DNA of 64,000 bases from JAHEDH01 sp963753285 (GTDB taxonomy: Bacteria; Actinomycetota; Acidimicrobiia; Spongiisociales; ZC4RG35), in the NCBI GenBank assembly GCA_963753285.1, contig CAVWBT010000011.1:62001-126000 (forward strand). Direction: 5' to 3'. Position 1 is the stretch's first letter; each line of letters starts with the position of its first letter. The notes beneath the pieces are model-generated. The model did no database searches and was not told the DNA's origin. It saw nothing but the letters and a program-made list of their open reading frames with translations. This document shows positions 26,328 to 34,794 of this stretch, in pieces. The translations under genes were made by a program, and so were the position numbers.

Positions 26328-28234
26328 TCAGATCTTCTCCACTCGGATGGCGGTCGCTTTGAAGTCGGCGGTTCCCGACTTCTGGTCCCAGGCATCGATG
26401 GTCAGGACGTTCACGTCGACGTCGTCGGGGAAGTGGATCGGCATGAACATGAGGCCCGGGCGGAGCGCGTCGCTGATCAGCACGGGGACTTCGATCGAAC
26501 CGCGGCGCGATGTGACCCGCACCGTGTCTCCGTCGGCGATCTCGAGTTCGTCGGCGTCGCGCCGGCAGAGCTCGAGGGCGCCACCCGGGCGGCGTGGCGA
26601 GGAGTAGCCGCCGGATTGGACCCCGGTGTTGTACGAGTCGAGGTGGCGCCCGGTCGTGAGCCGGTATGGATAATCGGGTGCGAGTGCATCGGCGGGCAGG
26701 ACGTGCTCGACCGGGGTGAACTGGGCGGACCGGCCGACGTCATCGGTCCAGAGCCTCGAGTGGAGGAACTGCTCGCCCGGGATGGGACTCGTCGTAGCAC
26801 GGCCACTGGATCCCGCCGAGCTGCTCGAGGCGGTCGTAGCGCATTCCCGCATGAGGCGGGGACAGGCTTCTGCACTCGTCCCAGATCTCTTCGGGTCGTG
26901 GCATGCCCCAGTCGAATCCGAGCCGCTGGGCCATCAGGTGGAGGATGTCGGTGTCGGTCTTGGCCTCACCGGGCGGTTCGAGTGCTTTGCGGACGAGTTG
27001 CACGCGACGCTCCGAGGACGTGACCGTCCCATCGGACTCGCACCAGTCGGCGGCGGCCGGGAAGACGACGTCGGCCAGCTCGGCGGTCTTGGTGAGGAAC
27101 ATGTCCTGGACGACCAGGAATTCGAGTTCTCTCGAGCGCCCGCCGGGTCACGGCGACATCCGCCTCGGATTGGGCCGGGTTCTCGCCGATGACGTACAGC
27201 GCCCGTAGCTTGCCCGCTTCCATGGCCTCGAACATCTGAGTGAGATGCCATCCGCGCTTGGGGTTCAGCTCGGCGCCGTAGGCGGCCTCGAACTTGGCGA
27301 GATGTTCGGGGTTCTCGAGGTCCTGGAAACCCGGGAGCTTGTTCGGGAGTGCGCCCATGTCGCCGCCACCCTGGACGTTGTTCTGGCCGCGGATCGGAAC
27401 GAGCCCGGATCCGTAGCGACCGACGTGACCGGTCAGCAGTGCGAGGTTGATCAATGCGAGGACGTTGTCGGTTCCGTTGTGGTGTTCGGTGATGCCGAGT
27501 GTCCAGCAGATCTGCGCCGTCGGGGCTTTGGCGTAGTTGATCGCCATCTCTTCGATCAACTCAGCCGGTACGCCGGTCTCTCGGCTGGTGCGTTCGAGGG
27601 TCCATTCCTCGACGCTCGCCGCGTAGGACTCGAAGTCGCTGGTGGCCCGCTCGATGAACTCGGTGTTGGCGAGTCCCTGTTCGATGATGACCCGAGCCAT
27701 GCCGTTTGCGAGGGCGATGTCGGTCCCGACGTCGATGCCGAGCCAGACGTCGGCCCACTGGGCGGTCTCAGAGCGGCGCGGGTCGACGCAGTACATCCGG
27801 GCGCCGTTGTGGATGCCCTTCAGTACGTGGTGGAAGAAGATCGGATGGGCGGCGCGGGCGTTCGAGCCCCACATGATGATGAGATCGGTGTTCTCGATCT
27901 CCTCATAGGAGCTGGTTCCACCGCCTGCGCCGAGGACGGCCACCAGACCGGCGACCGAAGGAGCGTGTCAAGTGCGGTTGCAGCTGTCGATGTTGTTGCT
28001 GCCCATGGTGACCCGAATGAACTTCTGTGCCAGATAGTTCAACTCGTTGGTCGCCTTCGAGCAGCTGAACATGCCGACGGCCGTGCCGCCGTGCGTGTCG
28101 CGCACCTCCGACAGGCCTGCGGCTGCCCGGTCGAGGGCTTCATCCCATGATGCGGCCCGTAGAACCCCGTCTTCGCGAACGAGTGGCGTGGTCAGTCGAG
28201 TCCGTGGTCGGCGTGAACGTGTCGTCGTCATCAT
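26328..28234 (-). CDS. Selenocysteine-containing formate dehydrogenase, molybdopterin subunit, with two frameshifts
   Basis: Catalytic part of formate dehydrogenase. The first frame runs from ATG 28234 (ribosome site AGGAGG just upstream; an adjacent ATG at 28231 is equally possible) to a TGA at 27968-27970. The same frame continues beyond it. The joined sequence NIDSCNRT-U-HAPSVAGL matches the selenocysteine site of known formate dehydrogenases such as E. coli FdhF (CCARV-U-HGPSVAGL), so the TGA is read as selenocysteine. Two single surplus bases, at about 27127 and within 26776-26781, interrupt the rest. Removing them gives about 634 residues ending in the molydopterin-dinucleotide domain (YRLTTGRHLDSYNTG). 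The chain lacks the usual N-terminal cluster motif, which sits in the gene at 22959. Confidence 0.88.
27938..27970 (-). promoter_or_regulatory. Selenocysteine codon and SECIS-like stem-loop
   Basis: UGA at 27968-27970. Eleven bases later a stem of seven pairs forms, GGUCGCC (27956-27950) with GGUGGCC (27944-27938), two of them G-U, around the loop GGUCU. In E. coli fdhF the SECIS upper stem also starts 11 bases after UGA and its loop contains GGUCU. The element is within the reading frame, as bacterial SECIS elements are. SelB would bind it to insert selenocysteine. Confidence 0.82.
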
Positions 28235-28417
28235 CTCACCTCCTCTCCGGCCATTGGCTCTTGGCTGTCGGCTCTTGGCCATTGTGGTACATCGGTGAGC
28301 CGTCGGGGGGCGACCGCCGGGATTCCCACATGGTGGAACTGAGGGCCTGGCTTGCCTGGCGGCTCGCCTTGGCCCGTCGTCGGTAGTCAGTTCTCGGTCA
28401 TCGGTCTAGCGAGCGGG

Positions 28418-28756
28418 TCAGTCGCACACGATGACGCGACCCTCATCGAGTCTGAACTTGGCGACCACTGATGCGCTCGTGAGCTCGTCGGGGAGATCCG
28501 AAGCGATGTAGCTATCGGGCGCTGCCCATATCGATCGGGTGCTCGAGGGGAGCAGCTCCATGACAGCGTCCCAATCGGGGTTGAAGTCGATGAGCACGCC
28601 TGCGCCTCCTTCGTCGCCGCACGCTTCTTCATAGGAGATCGCATCCGTCTCCCGGACCTGGTCCGGCGTGACCGAAATCGGACCCTGCGAACACCCTGCG
28701 GTCACGGCTAGGCAAACCGCGATGAGACCTGAGCGCAGCAGATTGGCCATCCCCAC
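28418..28756 (-). CDS. Small putative lipoprotein
   Basis: 112 residues. The N-terminus is a signal peptide with lipobox VTAGC near residue 22. The mature part is acidic and has three further cysteines (QVRETDAISYEEACGDEGG, and VIVCD at the end). I do not recognise a family. It lies between the formate dehydrogenase catalytic subunit gene and formate-THF ligase, on the same strand, but a role with them is not indicated. The 183 bases between it and the catalytic subunit start hold no gene. Confidence 0.6.
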   Translation of the reverse strand: MGMANLLRSGLIAVCLAVTAGCSQGPISVTPDQVRETDAISYEEACGDEGGAGVLIDFNPDWDAVMELLPSSTRSIWAAPDSYIASDLPDELTSASVVAKFRLDEGRVIVCD

Positions 28757-28851
28757 CAGGTCGCCGCTTCCACCTCCCGAGCTGCGACGCGACCGATAAC
28801 CGACAACTGATGACCGAAGACGCCGATGCGAAGCGAGGCCAGAAGCGAGGC

Positions 28852-30609
28852 TCAGAACAGGCCCACCACGTCGCCGTCGTCGTTTATGTCGACCTTGAGG
28901 TAGGCCGGGGTGGCGCCGAGTCCGGGCATCGTCCGCATCTCCCCGAGCAGCGGATAGATGAACCCGGCGCCGACGCTGGCGCGAACCTCTCGGACGGGGA
29001 CCGTGTAGCCGGTCGGGGCGCCCTTCATTGCGGGGTCGTGGCTGATCGACAGGTGGGTCTTCGCCATGCAGATCGGCAGATACCCGAACCCGGCCTCCTC
29101 GAACTCGCGGATCTGTTGGCTGGCGAGTGGGGAGTACTCGATCTCACCCGCCCCGTAGATGTCGCGGCAGATGATGTTGATCTTGTCGGTGATCGACATG
29201 TTGAGGGGATACAGGTACGAGAACTCGTTCGGCTCCTCACACGCTTGGACCACCGCTTCGGCCAGTGCCACAGCTCCTTCGCCGCCCTTCGCCCAGTGTT
29301 CGGCGAGCACCGCGTCGAACGCTCCGGCCGCGAGCGCCTTCTCCTTGATGAGGTTGATCTCGGCCCACGAGTCGGTGGGGAACGAGTTGATCGCCACTAC
29401 CACCGGCACGCCGAATCGCTTGGCGTTCTTGATGTGTGCCTCGAGGTTCGACATGCCGGCGTTCAACAACGCGAGGTTCTCCTCGGTGTACACCTTGTCG
29501 AGCGGGCGGCCGGCGACCACCTTCGGGCCACCCCCGTGGGTCTTGAGGGCCCGGACGGTTGCGACGAGCACCACACAGTCGGGAGTGAGGCCCGATGTCC
29601 GGCACTTGATGTCCATGAACTTCTCCATGCCCATGTCGGCTCCGAACCCCGACTCGGTGATCACGTAGTCGCCGAGGTGGAGGGCGACCCGGTCGGCCAG
29701 GATCGAGCTGTTGCCATGTGCGATGTTGGCGAATGGCCCGGCATGCACCATGGCCGCCTGGCCTTCGAGCGTCTGCATGATCGTTGGGTGCAGCGTGTCC
29801 TTCATCAGCACCGCGACGGCTCCTGCCACGCCGAGGTCTTCGAGTGTCAGCGGCTTCCCTTCCTTCGACGTCCCGAACACGACGCGACCGACCCGCTCTC
29901 TGAGGTTGCGCAGCGCCGAGGCGTAGCTGTCACCGTCGACCAGCGCCAGGATGGCCATGAGCTCGGACGCGACGGTGATGTCGAACCCGGTCTCGCGCGG
30001 CCGGCCGTCGGCCTTGCCGCCCAGTCCGACGATGACGTTTCGGAGGGTGCGGTCGTTGATGTCCACGACCCGGTTCCACTGGAGCTTGAACGTGTCGATC
30101 GACAGCCTGGTGAGACCGAGGTCGGCGAGTTCGGCGTCGTGGAGGCGTGACTCGTGGTACCAGCGTGCGTCGATGGCGGCGGCGACCAGATTGTGGGCAG
30201 CGGTTATGGCGTGGATGTCGCCGGTGAGGTGGAGGTTGAACTCGTCCATCGGGATCACCTGGCTGTAGCCACCACCGGCGGCGCCGCCTTTGATGCCGAA
30301 CGTCGGTCCCATCGATGGCTGGCGGATGGCGGCGATGGCGTTCTTGCCGATCTTGCCGAGACCCTGGGTGAGCCCGATCGTGGTCGTCGTCTTGCCCTCG
30401 CCCAGCGGTGTCGGCGTGATGGCGGTCACGTCGATGTACTTGCCTTTGGGGTTGGCGCCGATCCGTTTGAGAGCGTCGAGATGCACCTTGGCCTTGGTGT
30501 GGCCGTAGGGGATGACCTCCTCGGGCAGCAGACCGACGCGTTCGGTGAGTTCGGAGATGGGGATGACGTCGGCCGCTCTGGCGATGTCGATGTCGCTGGG
30601 GACTGTCAC
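28852..30609 (-). CDS. fhs: Formate-tetrahydrofolate ligase
   Basis: 585 residues, slightly longer than typical. Signatures: ITPTPLGEGKTTTTIGLTQGLG (ATP site, about residue 70), QPSMGPTFGIKGGAAGGGYSQVIPM, and FGADMGMEKFMDIKCR. It links formate and tetrahydrofolate at the cost of ATP, or runs in reverse to recover formate and ATP from formyl-THF. The latter would supply formate to the dehydrogenase encoded just downstream on the same strand. The start is a GTG at 30609 with GAGG about 7 bases before it; upstream starts up to 30744 add a basic, non-conserved stretch. Confidence 0.94.
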   Translation of the reverse strand: MTVPSDIDIARAADVIPISELTERVGLLPEEVIPYGHTKAKVHLDALKRIGANPKGKYIDVTAITPTPLGEGKTTTTIGLTQGLGKIGKNAIAAIRQPSMGPTFGIKGGAAGGGYSQVIPMDEFNLHLTGDIHAITAAHNLVAAAIDARWYHESRLHDAELADLGLTRLSIDTFKLQWNRVVDINDRTLRNVIVGLGGKADGRPRETGFDITVASELMAILALVDGDSYASALRNLRERVGRVVFGTSKEGKPLTLEDLGVAGAVAVLMKDTLHPTIMQTLEGQAAMVHAGPFANIAHGNSSILADRVALHLGDYVITESGFGADMGMEKFMDIKCRTSGLTPDCVVLVATVRALKTHGGGPKVVAGRPLDKVYTEENLALLNAGMSNLEAHIKNAKRFGVPVVVAINSFPTDSWAEINLIKEKALAAGAFDAVLAEHWAKGGEGAVALAEAVVQACEEPNEFSYLYPLNMSITDKINIICRDIYGAGEIEYSPLASQQIREFEEAGFGYLPICMAKTHLSISHDPAMKGAPTGYTVPVREVRASVGAGFIYPLLGEMRTMPGLGATPAYLKVDINDDGDVVGLF

Positions 30610-30651
30610 GGGGATCCTCGATCGAGACTGGCGGCGACGATAGCGCCCGGT

Positions 30652-30668
30652 GTTCCGGATGGCGGAAC
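30652..30668. promoter_or_regulatory. Inverted repeat upstream of fhs
   Basis: GTTCCG-gatgg-CGGAAC, with a further half site CGGAAC at about 30680. It lies 43 bases upstream of the fhs start and between fhs and the divergent TadE operon. It looks like a repressor or activator operator; the protein is not known. Confidence 0.3.
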
Positions 30669-30797
30669 GAATCCACATGTCGGAACGCAGATTGTGGGCA
30701 CTCTCCGTGAGATATTGACCACGGACAGTGACTAGTCCCACCACGCACAGTGAGATTGGTGCTGGGTAGCGGTGCCCATCAAGCTGATAGTGATGGC

Positions 30798-31346
30798 ATG
30801 AACCTCAGGCACCCATCCCGCGACTCAGAACGAGGAGCATCGCTCGTCGAGTTCTCGCTCGTGTTGCCGATCCTGCTCGTGATCGTCTTCGGCATCCTCG
30901 AGATGGGGATGGCGTTCGGCACCAAGATCACCGTGGGCTCGGCTGCCCAAGAGGGAGCCAGGGTCGCCTCGTTCAAGGGCAACGACCTCGACGCCGACTG
31001 CGTGGCGCTCGAATCGACGATCGCCGAACTCGGCAACGAGGTGGACCAGGTGACCATGATCAGGATCTACCGGGTGGACAGCGCCGGGAACCGCGAGCCG
31101 CTCAATACCAACACCTACACATACGGTGGCGTCGGCGACATCAACGACTGCACCAAGTGGAACGGGACCGTGCTCTGGCCGTCGACCGATCGCAAGGTGA
31201 CGGTCGGGACCACACCGCTCGACGTCCTCGGGGTGGAGGTCGCCAGCACCCACCAGTGGGTCACCCAGTTCCCACCATTCACCGGAGTCATCGACGTCGC
31301 CGAGTCGACGATCGTCCGGCTCGAACCGGAGGCCTACGACACATGA
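30798..31346 (+). CDS. TadE-like pseudopilin
   Basis: 182 residues. The N-terminus reads RGASLVEFSLVLPILLVIVFGILEMG, the TadE pattern: a basic start, then Glu at the fifth position of the hydrophobic helix. A periplasmic or extracytoplasmic domain follows with a Cys pair (DADCVAL and DINDCTKW). It is the first gene of a TadE, TadG, TadE cluster. Start ATG at 30798 (MNLRHPSRDS) has no strong ribosome site; the farther start at 30750 adds 16 residues. Confidence 0.82.
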   Translation: MNLRHPSRDSERGASLVEFSLVLPILLVIVFGILEMGMAFGTKITVGSAAQEGARVASFKGNDLDADCVALESTIAELGNEVDQVTMIRIYRVDSAGNREPLNTNTYTYGGVGDINDCTKWNGTVLWPSTDRKVTVGTTPLDVLGVEVASTHQWVTQFPPFTGVIDVAESTIVRLEPEAYDT

Positions 31347-31402
31347 GAGTCATCCGGCGAATCAGAACCGCAACACGACCAGAAGGAAGGAGGCACCAAA
31401 CG

Positions 31403-32875
31403 ATGAAACAGAGCAACACCAACACCACGGAACGAGGAGCGGCCCTCCCGTTCGTATCGATCGCGCTCGTGCTGCTGCTCGGTGCCGCCGCTTTCGCCGT
31501 CGACCTCGGATGGGTGTATCTCAACGGCAACCGGGTCCAGAAGGCCGCCGACGCCGCGGCCTTGGCAGGAGTCGTCCACATCACCAACTCGATGGCCGAC
31601 GCCCAGACCGATGCCGAACTCGCCGCCAGCCTCAACGGGTTCCCGGTCGGCGGTGGGACCGTGATGGCGCTGGCTCCCACGACCGATAGCGACCTCGAGG
31701 TGGAACTCACCGCCGAGGTCGAGACCTTCTTCCTCAACGTGTTCGGCTTCGACGACATCAACGTGTCGAAGACGTCCACCGCCCGCTTCGTCAGTGCCGT
31801 CAAGATCGGCAACCCCGGCCAATGCTTCGGGGTCGGTGCGGCGGCCGTCAGTGCCGCAAACAGCCCGTGCGCCAACACCTCGAACATCTGGGCCGCCATC
31901 TCTGGCAAGGACGCCGCCAAGCTCAACGGCGATCCGTACTCCACCAAGTGCATCCAGTACTCGCCCGGCTGCATGTCGACCAACCCGAACCCCGAGGAGC
32001 ACAACAACGGCTACAACTACGGCATCGAGGTGGTCTCGGGCACCAACAACCTGATGATCCACCTCTACGACGCCGGGTTCTACCAGCGGCCCAACTTCAG
32101 CACCGAGACCGGTGACGGGATCGCCTACGGCGACAAGAACAACAACGGCCCGATCACCAACTTCACGCTCTATAAGCCCGACTCGACGCCGGCCAACCCC
32201 AACGACAACACCGTCGTCCAGCCGGGTTGCTCGCTGACGCTCAACCCTGGCAACCAGGAGGCGACCTACAAGAACAAGTGGGTGGTCTACTGCACGGTCT
32301 CAGGGCCGGTCGATCCGGGCGTGTGGGTGTTGAACGTCGAGCCGCAGGGCAACTTCGGTGGATCCAACCAGTACGCCGTTGCAGCCACGGCCGCGTCCGG
32401 TCCGCAGCCCAGCCTCTTCGGGATCGACAACATCTCGATCTTCACGAACCAGGTCTCGTCGATCGCCAACCTGAGCCTGGCCGAGATCGAAGAGATCCAC
32501 GCCGGCAAGAAGCTGATCCTCCGGTTCTTCGACGCCGGTGAAGACAACTCCTCCGACGCCTACATGGCGGTGAAGATGCCAGACGGCTCGACCGCCGACT
32601 GCACCTGGGTGGCCACCGATGAGGGCACCGTGACCTACTCGCAGGCGAGCAGCGCACCCTGCAAGATCGACACCACCAAGCCGAAGTCCGGCGGGGGCTA
32701 CGAGTCGAAGTTCAACGGCCAGTGGATCACCGCCACCATCCAGATCCCCGACACCTACACCTGCGGCAGCGACTGCTGGTGGGAGATGGAGATCAAGCTC
32801 AACCAGCCACACGACCGCACCACCTGGGAGGTCGAAGTCATCGGCAACCCGGTCCGACTCGTGGAGAACAACTGA
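31403..32875 (+). CDS. TadG-like Flp pilus-assembly protein
   Basis: 490 residues. The N-terminal part has ERGAALPFVSIALVLLLGAAAFAVDLGWVY followed by QKAADAAALAGV, the classic TadG start. The rest is a large extracytoplasmic region with several cysteines and aromatic, Asn-rich sequence. The ribosome site AAGGAGG at 31387-31393 points to the ATG at 31403, though the ATG at 31343, overlapping the TadE stop, is in frame. No pilus ATPase or assembly genes are in the window. Confidence 0.83.
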   Translation: MKQSNTNTTERGAALPFVSIALVLLLGAAAFAVDLGWVYLNGNRVQKAADAAALAGVVHITNSMADAQTDAELAASLNGFPVGGGTVMALAPTTDSDLEVELTAEVETFFLNVFGFDDINVSKTSTARFVSAVKIGNPGQCFGVGAAAVSAANSPCANTSNIWAAISGKDAAKLNGDPYSTKCIQYSPGCMSTNPNPEEHNNGYNYGIEVVSGTNNLMIHLYDAGFYQRPNFSTETGDGIAYGDKNNNGPITNFTLYKPDSTPANPNDNTVVQPGCSLTLNPGNQEATYKNKWVVYCTVSGPVDPGVWVLNVEPQGNFGGSNQYAVAATAASGPQPSLFGIDNISIFTNQVSSIANLSLAEIEEIHAGKKLILRFFDAGEDNSSDAYMAVKMPDGSTADCTWVATDEGTVTYSQASSAPCKIDTTKPKSGGGYESKFNGQWITATIQIPDTYTCGSDCWWEMEIKLNQPHDRTTWEVEVIGNPVRLVENN

Positions 32876-33414
32876 TGGCACGAGGGAAGCATGACAGTGG
32901 GGACGAGCGAGGGCTGGCAACGGTCGAGCTCGGGCTCATGCTCGGATTCCTGATGCTGCTGGCCCTCGGCGCCTTCGAATACGGCATGCTGTTCTCCAAG
33001 TCACAGGACGTCGCATCCGCCTCCCGTGAGGGAGCGCGGACTGCAGCCTCGGCCGGTAGCGAGACCACCGCCGACTGTCTCATCCTCGAAGCGGCCTCGG
33101 GAACCCTGTTCGGAACAACCGGCGGCACCGTTTCGGAGATCGTGATCGAGAAGGGCAATGCCGGCAACAATCCACCCCGCCAGCGGTATCGCCCGGCGGT
33201 CGCCACCGACGACCCGCTGCTGCTCGCCTGCGGCTCGTGGTATCCCATCCAGATCAGCTGGCCGCCGGTGAACCGTGACGACACCGGCGTGACTCGCGAC
33301 TGGGTGACGGTCGAAGTCACCTACGAACACGAGTGGATCACCGACTTCCTGTTCTTCACGGGCACCGAGACGTTCTCGGAGGCGACGACCATGCACATGC
33401 CGCCCAACAACTGA
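32875..33414 (+). CDS. TadE-like pseudopilin
   Basis: 179 residues. LATVELGLMLGFLMLLALGAFEYGMLFSKS is the TadE helix, followed by QDVASASREGARTAA. The start overlaps the TadG stop by one base (TGATG). The extracytoplasmic part has two cysteines. It is the third gene of the cluster, which may export or anchor a surface structure. Confidence 0.82.
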   Translation: MARGKHDSGDERGLATVELGLMLGFLMLLALGAFEYGMLFSKSQDVASASREGARTAASAGSETTADCLILEAASGTLFGTTGGTVSEIVIEKGNAGNNPPRQRYRPAVATDDPLLLACGSWYPIQISWPPVNRDDTGVTRDWVTVEVTYEHEWITDFLFFTGTETFSEATTMHMPPNN

Positions 33415-33415
33415 G

Positions 33416-33811
33416 TCAGAATCGAGCCGGTCTCGGCCAGTAGCGGACGAGGATGCGGAAGCTCCCGTTGATCGGGATCGCACCGAACACTCGAGAATCG
33501 GCCCTGGTCGAGCGGCGATTGTCGGACAGCACGAACACCTCGCCGACCGGGATCTCGAACGAGCCTGACTCGATCTCCTCTCGAAACGGGTCGTCGTATG
33601 CCACGCCGTTCACCGTCCCCGAATCGAGGTCGATGGTCCCGGCCGTCGCAACCACCCGCTTGATCAGCCAGAAACCTGGGCGGTCCGGATGCTCGAACGC
33701 AACGATGTCCTGCGGCGTGACCCGATCTACCCGATGTCCGACGACGTAGTCGCCGGACCTGAGCGTGGGGAGCATCGAGTCACCATCGACGACGAATCTG
33801 CGGAATCTCAT
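33416..33811 (-). CDS. sodX: Nickel superoxide dismutase maturation protease, signal peptidase S26 family
   Basis: 131 residues, a compact serine peptidase. The catalytic serine is in VVDGDSMLPTL near residue 10 and the lysine in WLIKRVVA near residue 52; VLSDNRRSTRADSRVFG is box E. It has no membrane anchor, as expected for SodX, which trims the SodN leader in the cytoplasm. It is divergent from sodN, 68 bases apart. Start ATG at 33811 (MRFRRFVVDG); the track-length alternative begins 16 residues earlier. Confidence 0.88.
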   Translation of the reverse strand: MRFRRFVVDGDSMLPTLRSGDYVVGHRVDRVTPQDIVAFEHPDRPGFWLIKRVVATAGTIDLDSGTVNGVAYDDPFREEIESGSFEIPVGEVFVLSDNRRSTRADSRVFGAIPINGSFRILVRYWPRPARF

Positions 33812-33879
33812 CACGCTCCGGTACGGGTGGCTCCGAGGCGGGAGTATGGTCGGATACACGCAATCGATGGAGGTATCTC

Positions 33880-34296
33880 ATGGGTCTGTTCCGGCCCACG
33901 ACCGTAGCCCACGCACACTGTGATCTGTACTGCGGCGTCTACGACCCCGCACAGGCGAAGATCGAAGCGATGTCCGTCTGGAAGTCGGCTCAGAAGTATC
34001 ACGACTCCGACGACGAGGTGTTCAAGGCCCGCGCCATCAACATCAAGGAGCAGCAGGCGGAGTTGGTCAAGCACCACCTCTCGGTGCTGTGGACCGACTT
34101 CTTCACCGCCGACCATCGGTCCGAGTTCTCCAACCTCGACGACCTGTTCTGGCGGGCGATCCACCAGGCCGGCGTCGCCAAGAAGTCCGTCGACCCGGCC
34201 GACGGCGAGAAGTTGGTGCAGCTGATCGACGAGATCGCCGAGATCTTCTGGCAGACCGACAAGTCCAAGGGAATGGGCGTCTACCCGCCCTCCTGA
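33880..34296 (+). CDS. sodN: Nickel superoxide dismutase precursor with a variant Ni-hook
   Basis: 138 residues. The leader MGLFRPTTVAHA is followed by the hook HCDLYCGVYDPAQAKIEA. Cleavage before His13 gives the active N-terminus that binds nickel through His1, Cys2 and Cys6. The canonical hook is HCXXPCGXY; here the proline at position 5 is tyrosine (TAC, 33928-33939 region). The four-helix body (KARAINIKEQQAELVKHHLSVLWTDFF) is normal. Ribosome site ATGGAGG. Probably co-regulated with the divergent sodX. Confidence 0.93.
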   Translation: MGLFRPTTVAHAHCDLYCGVYDPAQAKIEAMSVWKSAQKYHDSDDEVFKARAINIKEQQAELVKHHLSVLWTDFFTADHRSEFSNLDDLFWRAIHQAGVAKKSVDPADGEKLVQLIDEIAEIFWQTDKSKGMGVYPPS

Positions 34297-34313
34297 TCTC
34301 GGAGGATTCAACC

Positions 34314-34351
34314 ACAACGATGGCCGCCCTGTCCGGGGCGGCCATCGTTGT
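34314..34351 (+). terminator. Intrinsic terminator after sodN
   Basis: A 16-base perfect stem, ACAACGATGGCCGCCC with its complement, around a short loop, followed by TTTG. It is 18 bases after the sodN stop. Confidence 0.85.
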
Positions 34352-34379
34352 TTGTCTCCCCTTCGGGACGCCAAGCGTG

Positions 34380-34403
34380 TAGGGGCGGGGCTCGCCCCGC
34401 CCG
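34380..34403. repeat. Short palindrome of the TAGGGGCG family
   Basis: TAGGGGCGGGGC-tc-GCCCCGCCC, lacking the final CTA on the right. It lies in the 254-base gap between sodN and the next gene. Confidence 0.75.
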
Positions 34404-34498
34404 CGACCCGGGCCGCGATGTCAGACGATCGGGACCCCAGGCGCGAGGCGTGGCGCAACGGGCCTGTTGGTGATCGACGGGTGTGACGGGGTGCGCGG

Positions 34499-34524
34499 CG
34501 GGCGACGTGAACGTCGCCCCTACC
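34499..34524. repeat. Short palindrome of the TAGGGGCG family
   Basis: GGGCGACGT-ga-ACGTCGCCC then CTACC; the left TAG is missing. It is 26 bases from the end of the PGPGW-like gene. Confidence 0.75.
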
Positions 34525-34549
34525 CGCCAGGCCGGATGACGCGCGGTAG

Positions 34550-34756
34550 CTAGCGAGCGCGATCGGGGAGTCTGCTCGTGATGCTCGAAACGGCCCGGTC
34601 CGCCCAGGCGAAGCGGCGGGCGAGCACGGTCATGCCCGCAGCGATCGGGATGACGCCGGGCAGGACCGGCAGGAAGATCCCGGCGATCCCGACCAGCACC
34701 AGGGTGGTTCCGACGGTGGTGATGCCCGCTGTGGAGAGCCATCGACGTGTGCGCAT
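34550..34756 (-). CDS. Small PGPGW-like membrane protein
   Basis: 68 residues. Two membrane segments around LVGIAGIFLPVLPGVIPIAAGMTVLARRFAWADR, a pattern of the putative transmembrane PGPGW family. The start at 34756 (MRTRRWL) is preferred; the longer form begins at 34789. Function unknown. Confidence 0.6.
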   Translation of the reverse strand: MRTRRWLSTAGITTVGTTLVLVGIAGIFLPVLPGVIPIAAGMTVLARRFAWADRAVSSITSRLPDRAR

Positions 34757-34794
34757 GCCTCCACGATGCCACAGATCAGGACTTGTCATGTCGG

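Noticed and set aside
27968..27970. The TGA as an ordinary stop or a pseudogene mutation
   Set aside because: The same frame continues with conserved formate dehydrogenase sequence at the precise selenocysteine position, and a SECIS-like stem follows.
34341..34366. The sequence GTCTCCCCTTCGGGACGCC after sodN as a second terminator
   Set aside because: Its arms pair poorly and there is no T-run; it may be a degraded relative of the C/G-rich hairpins.
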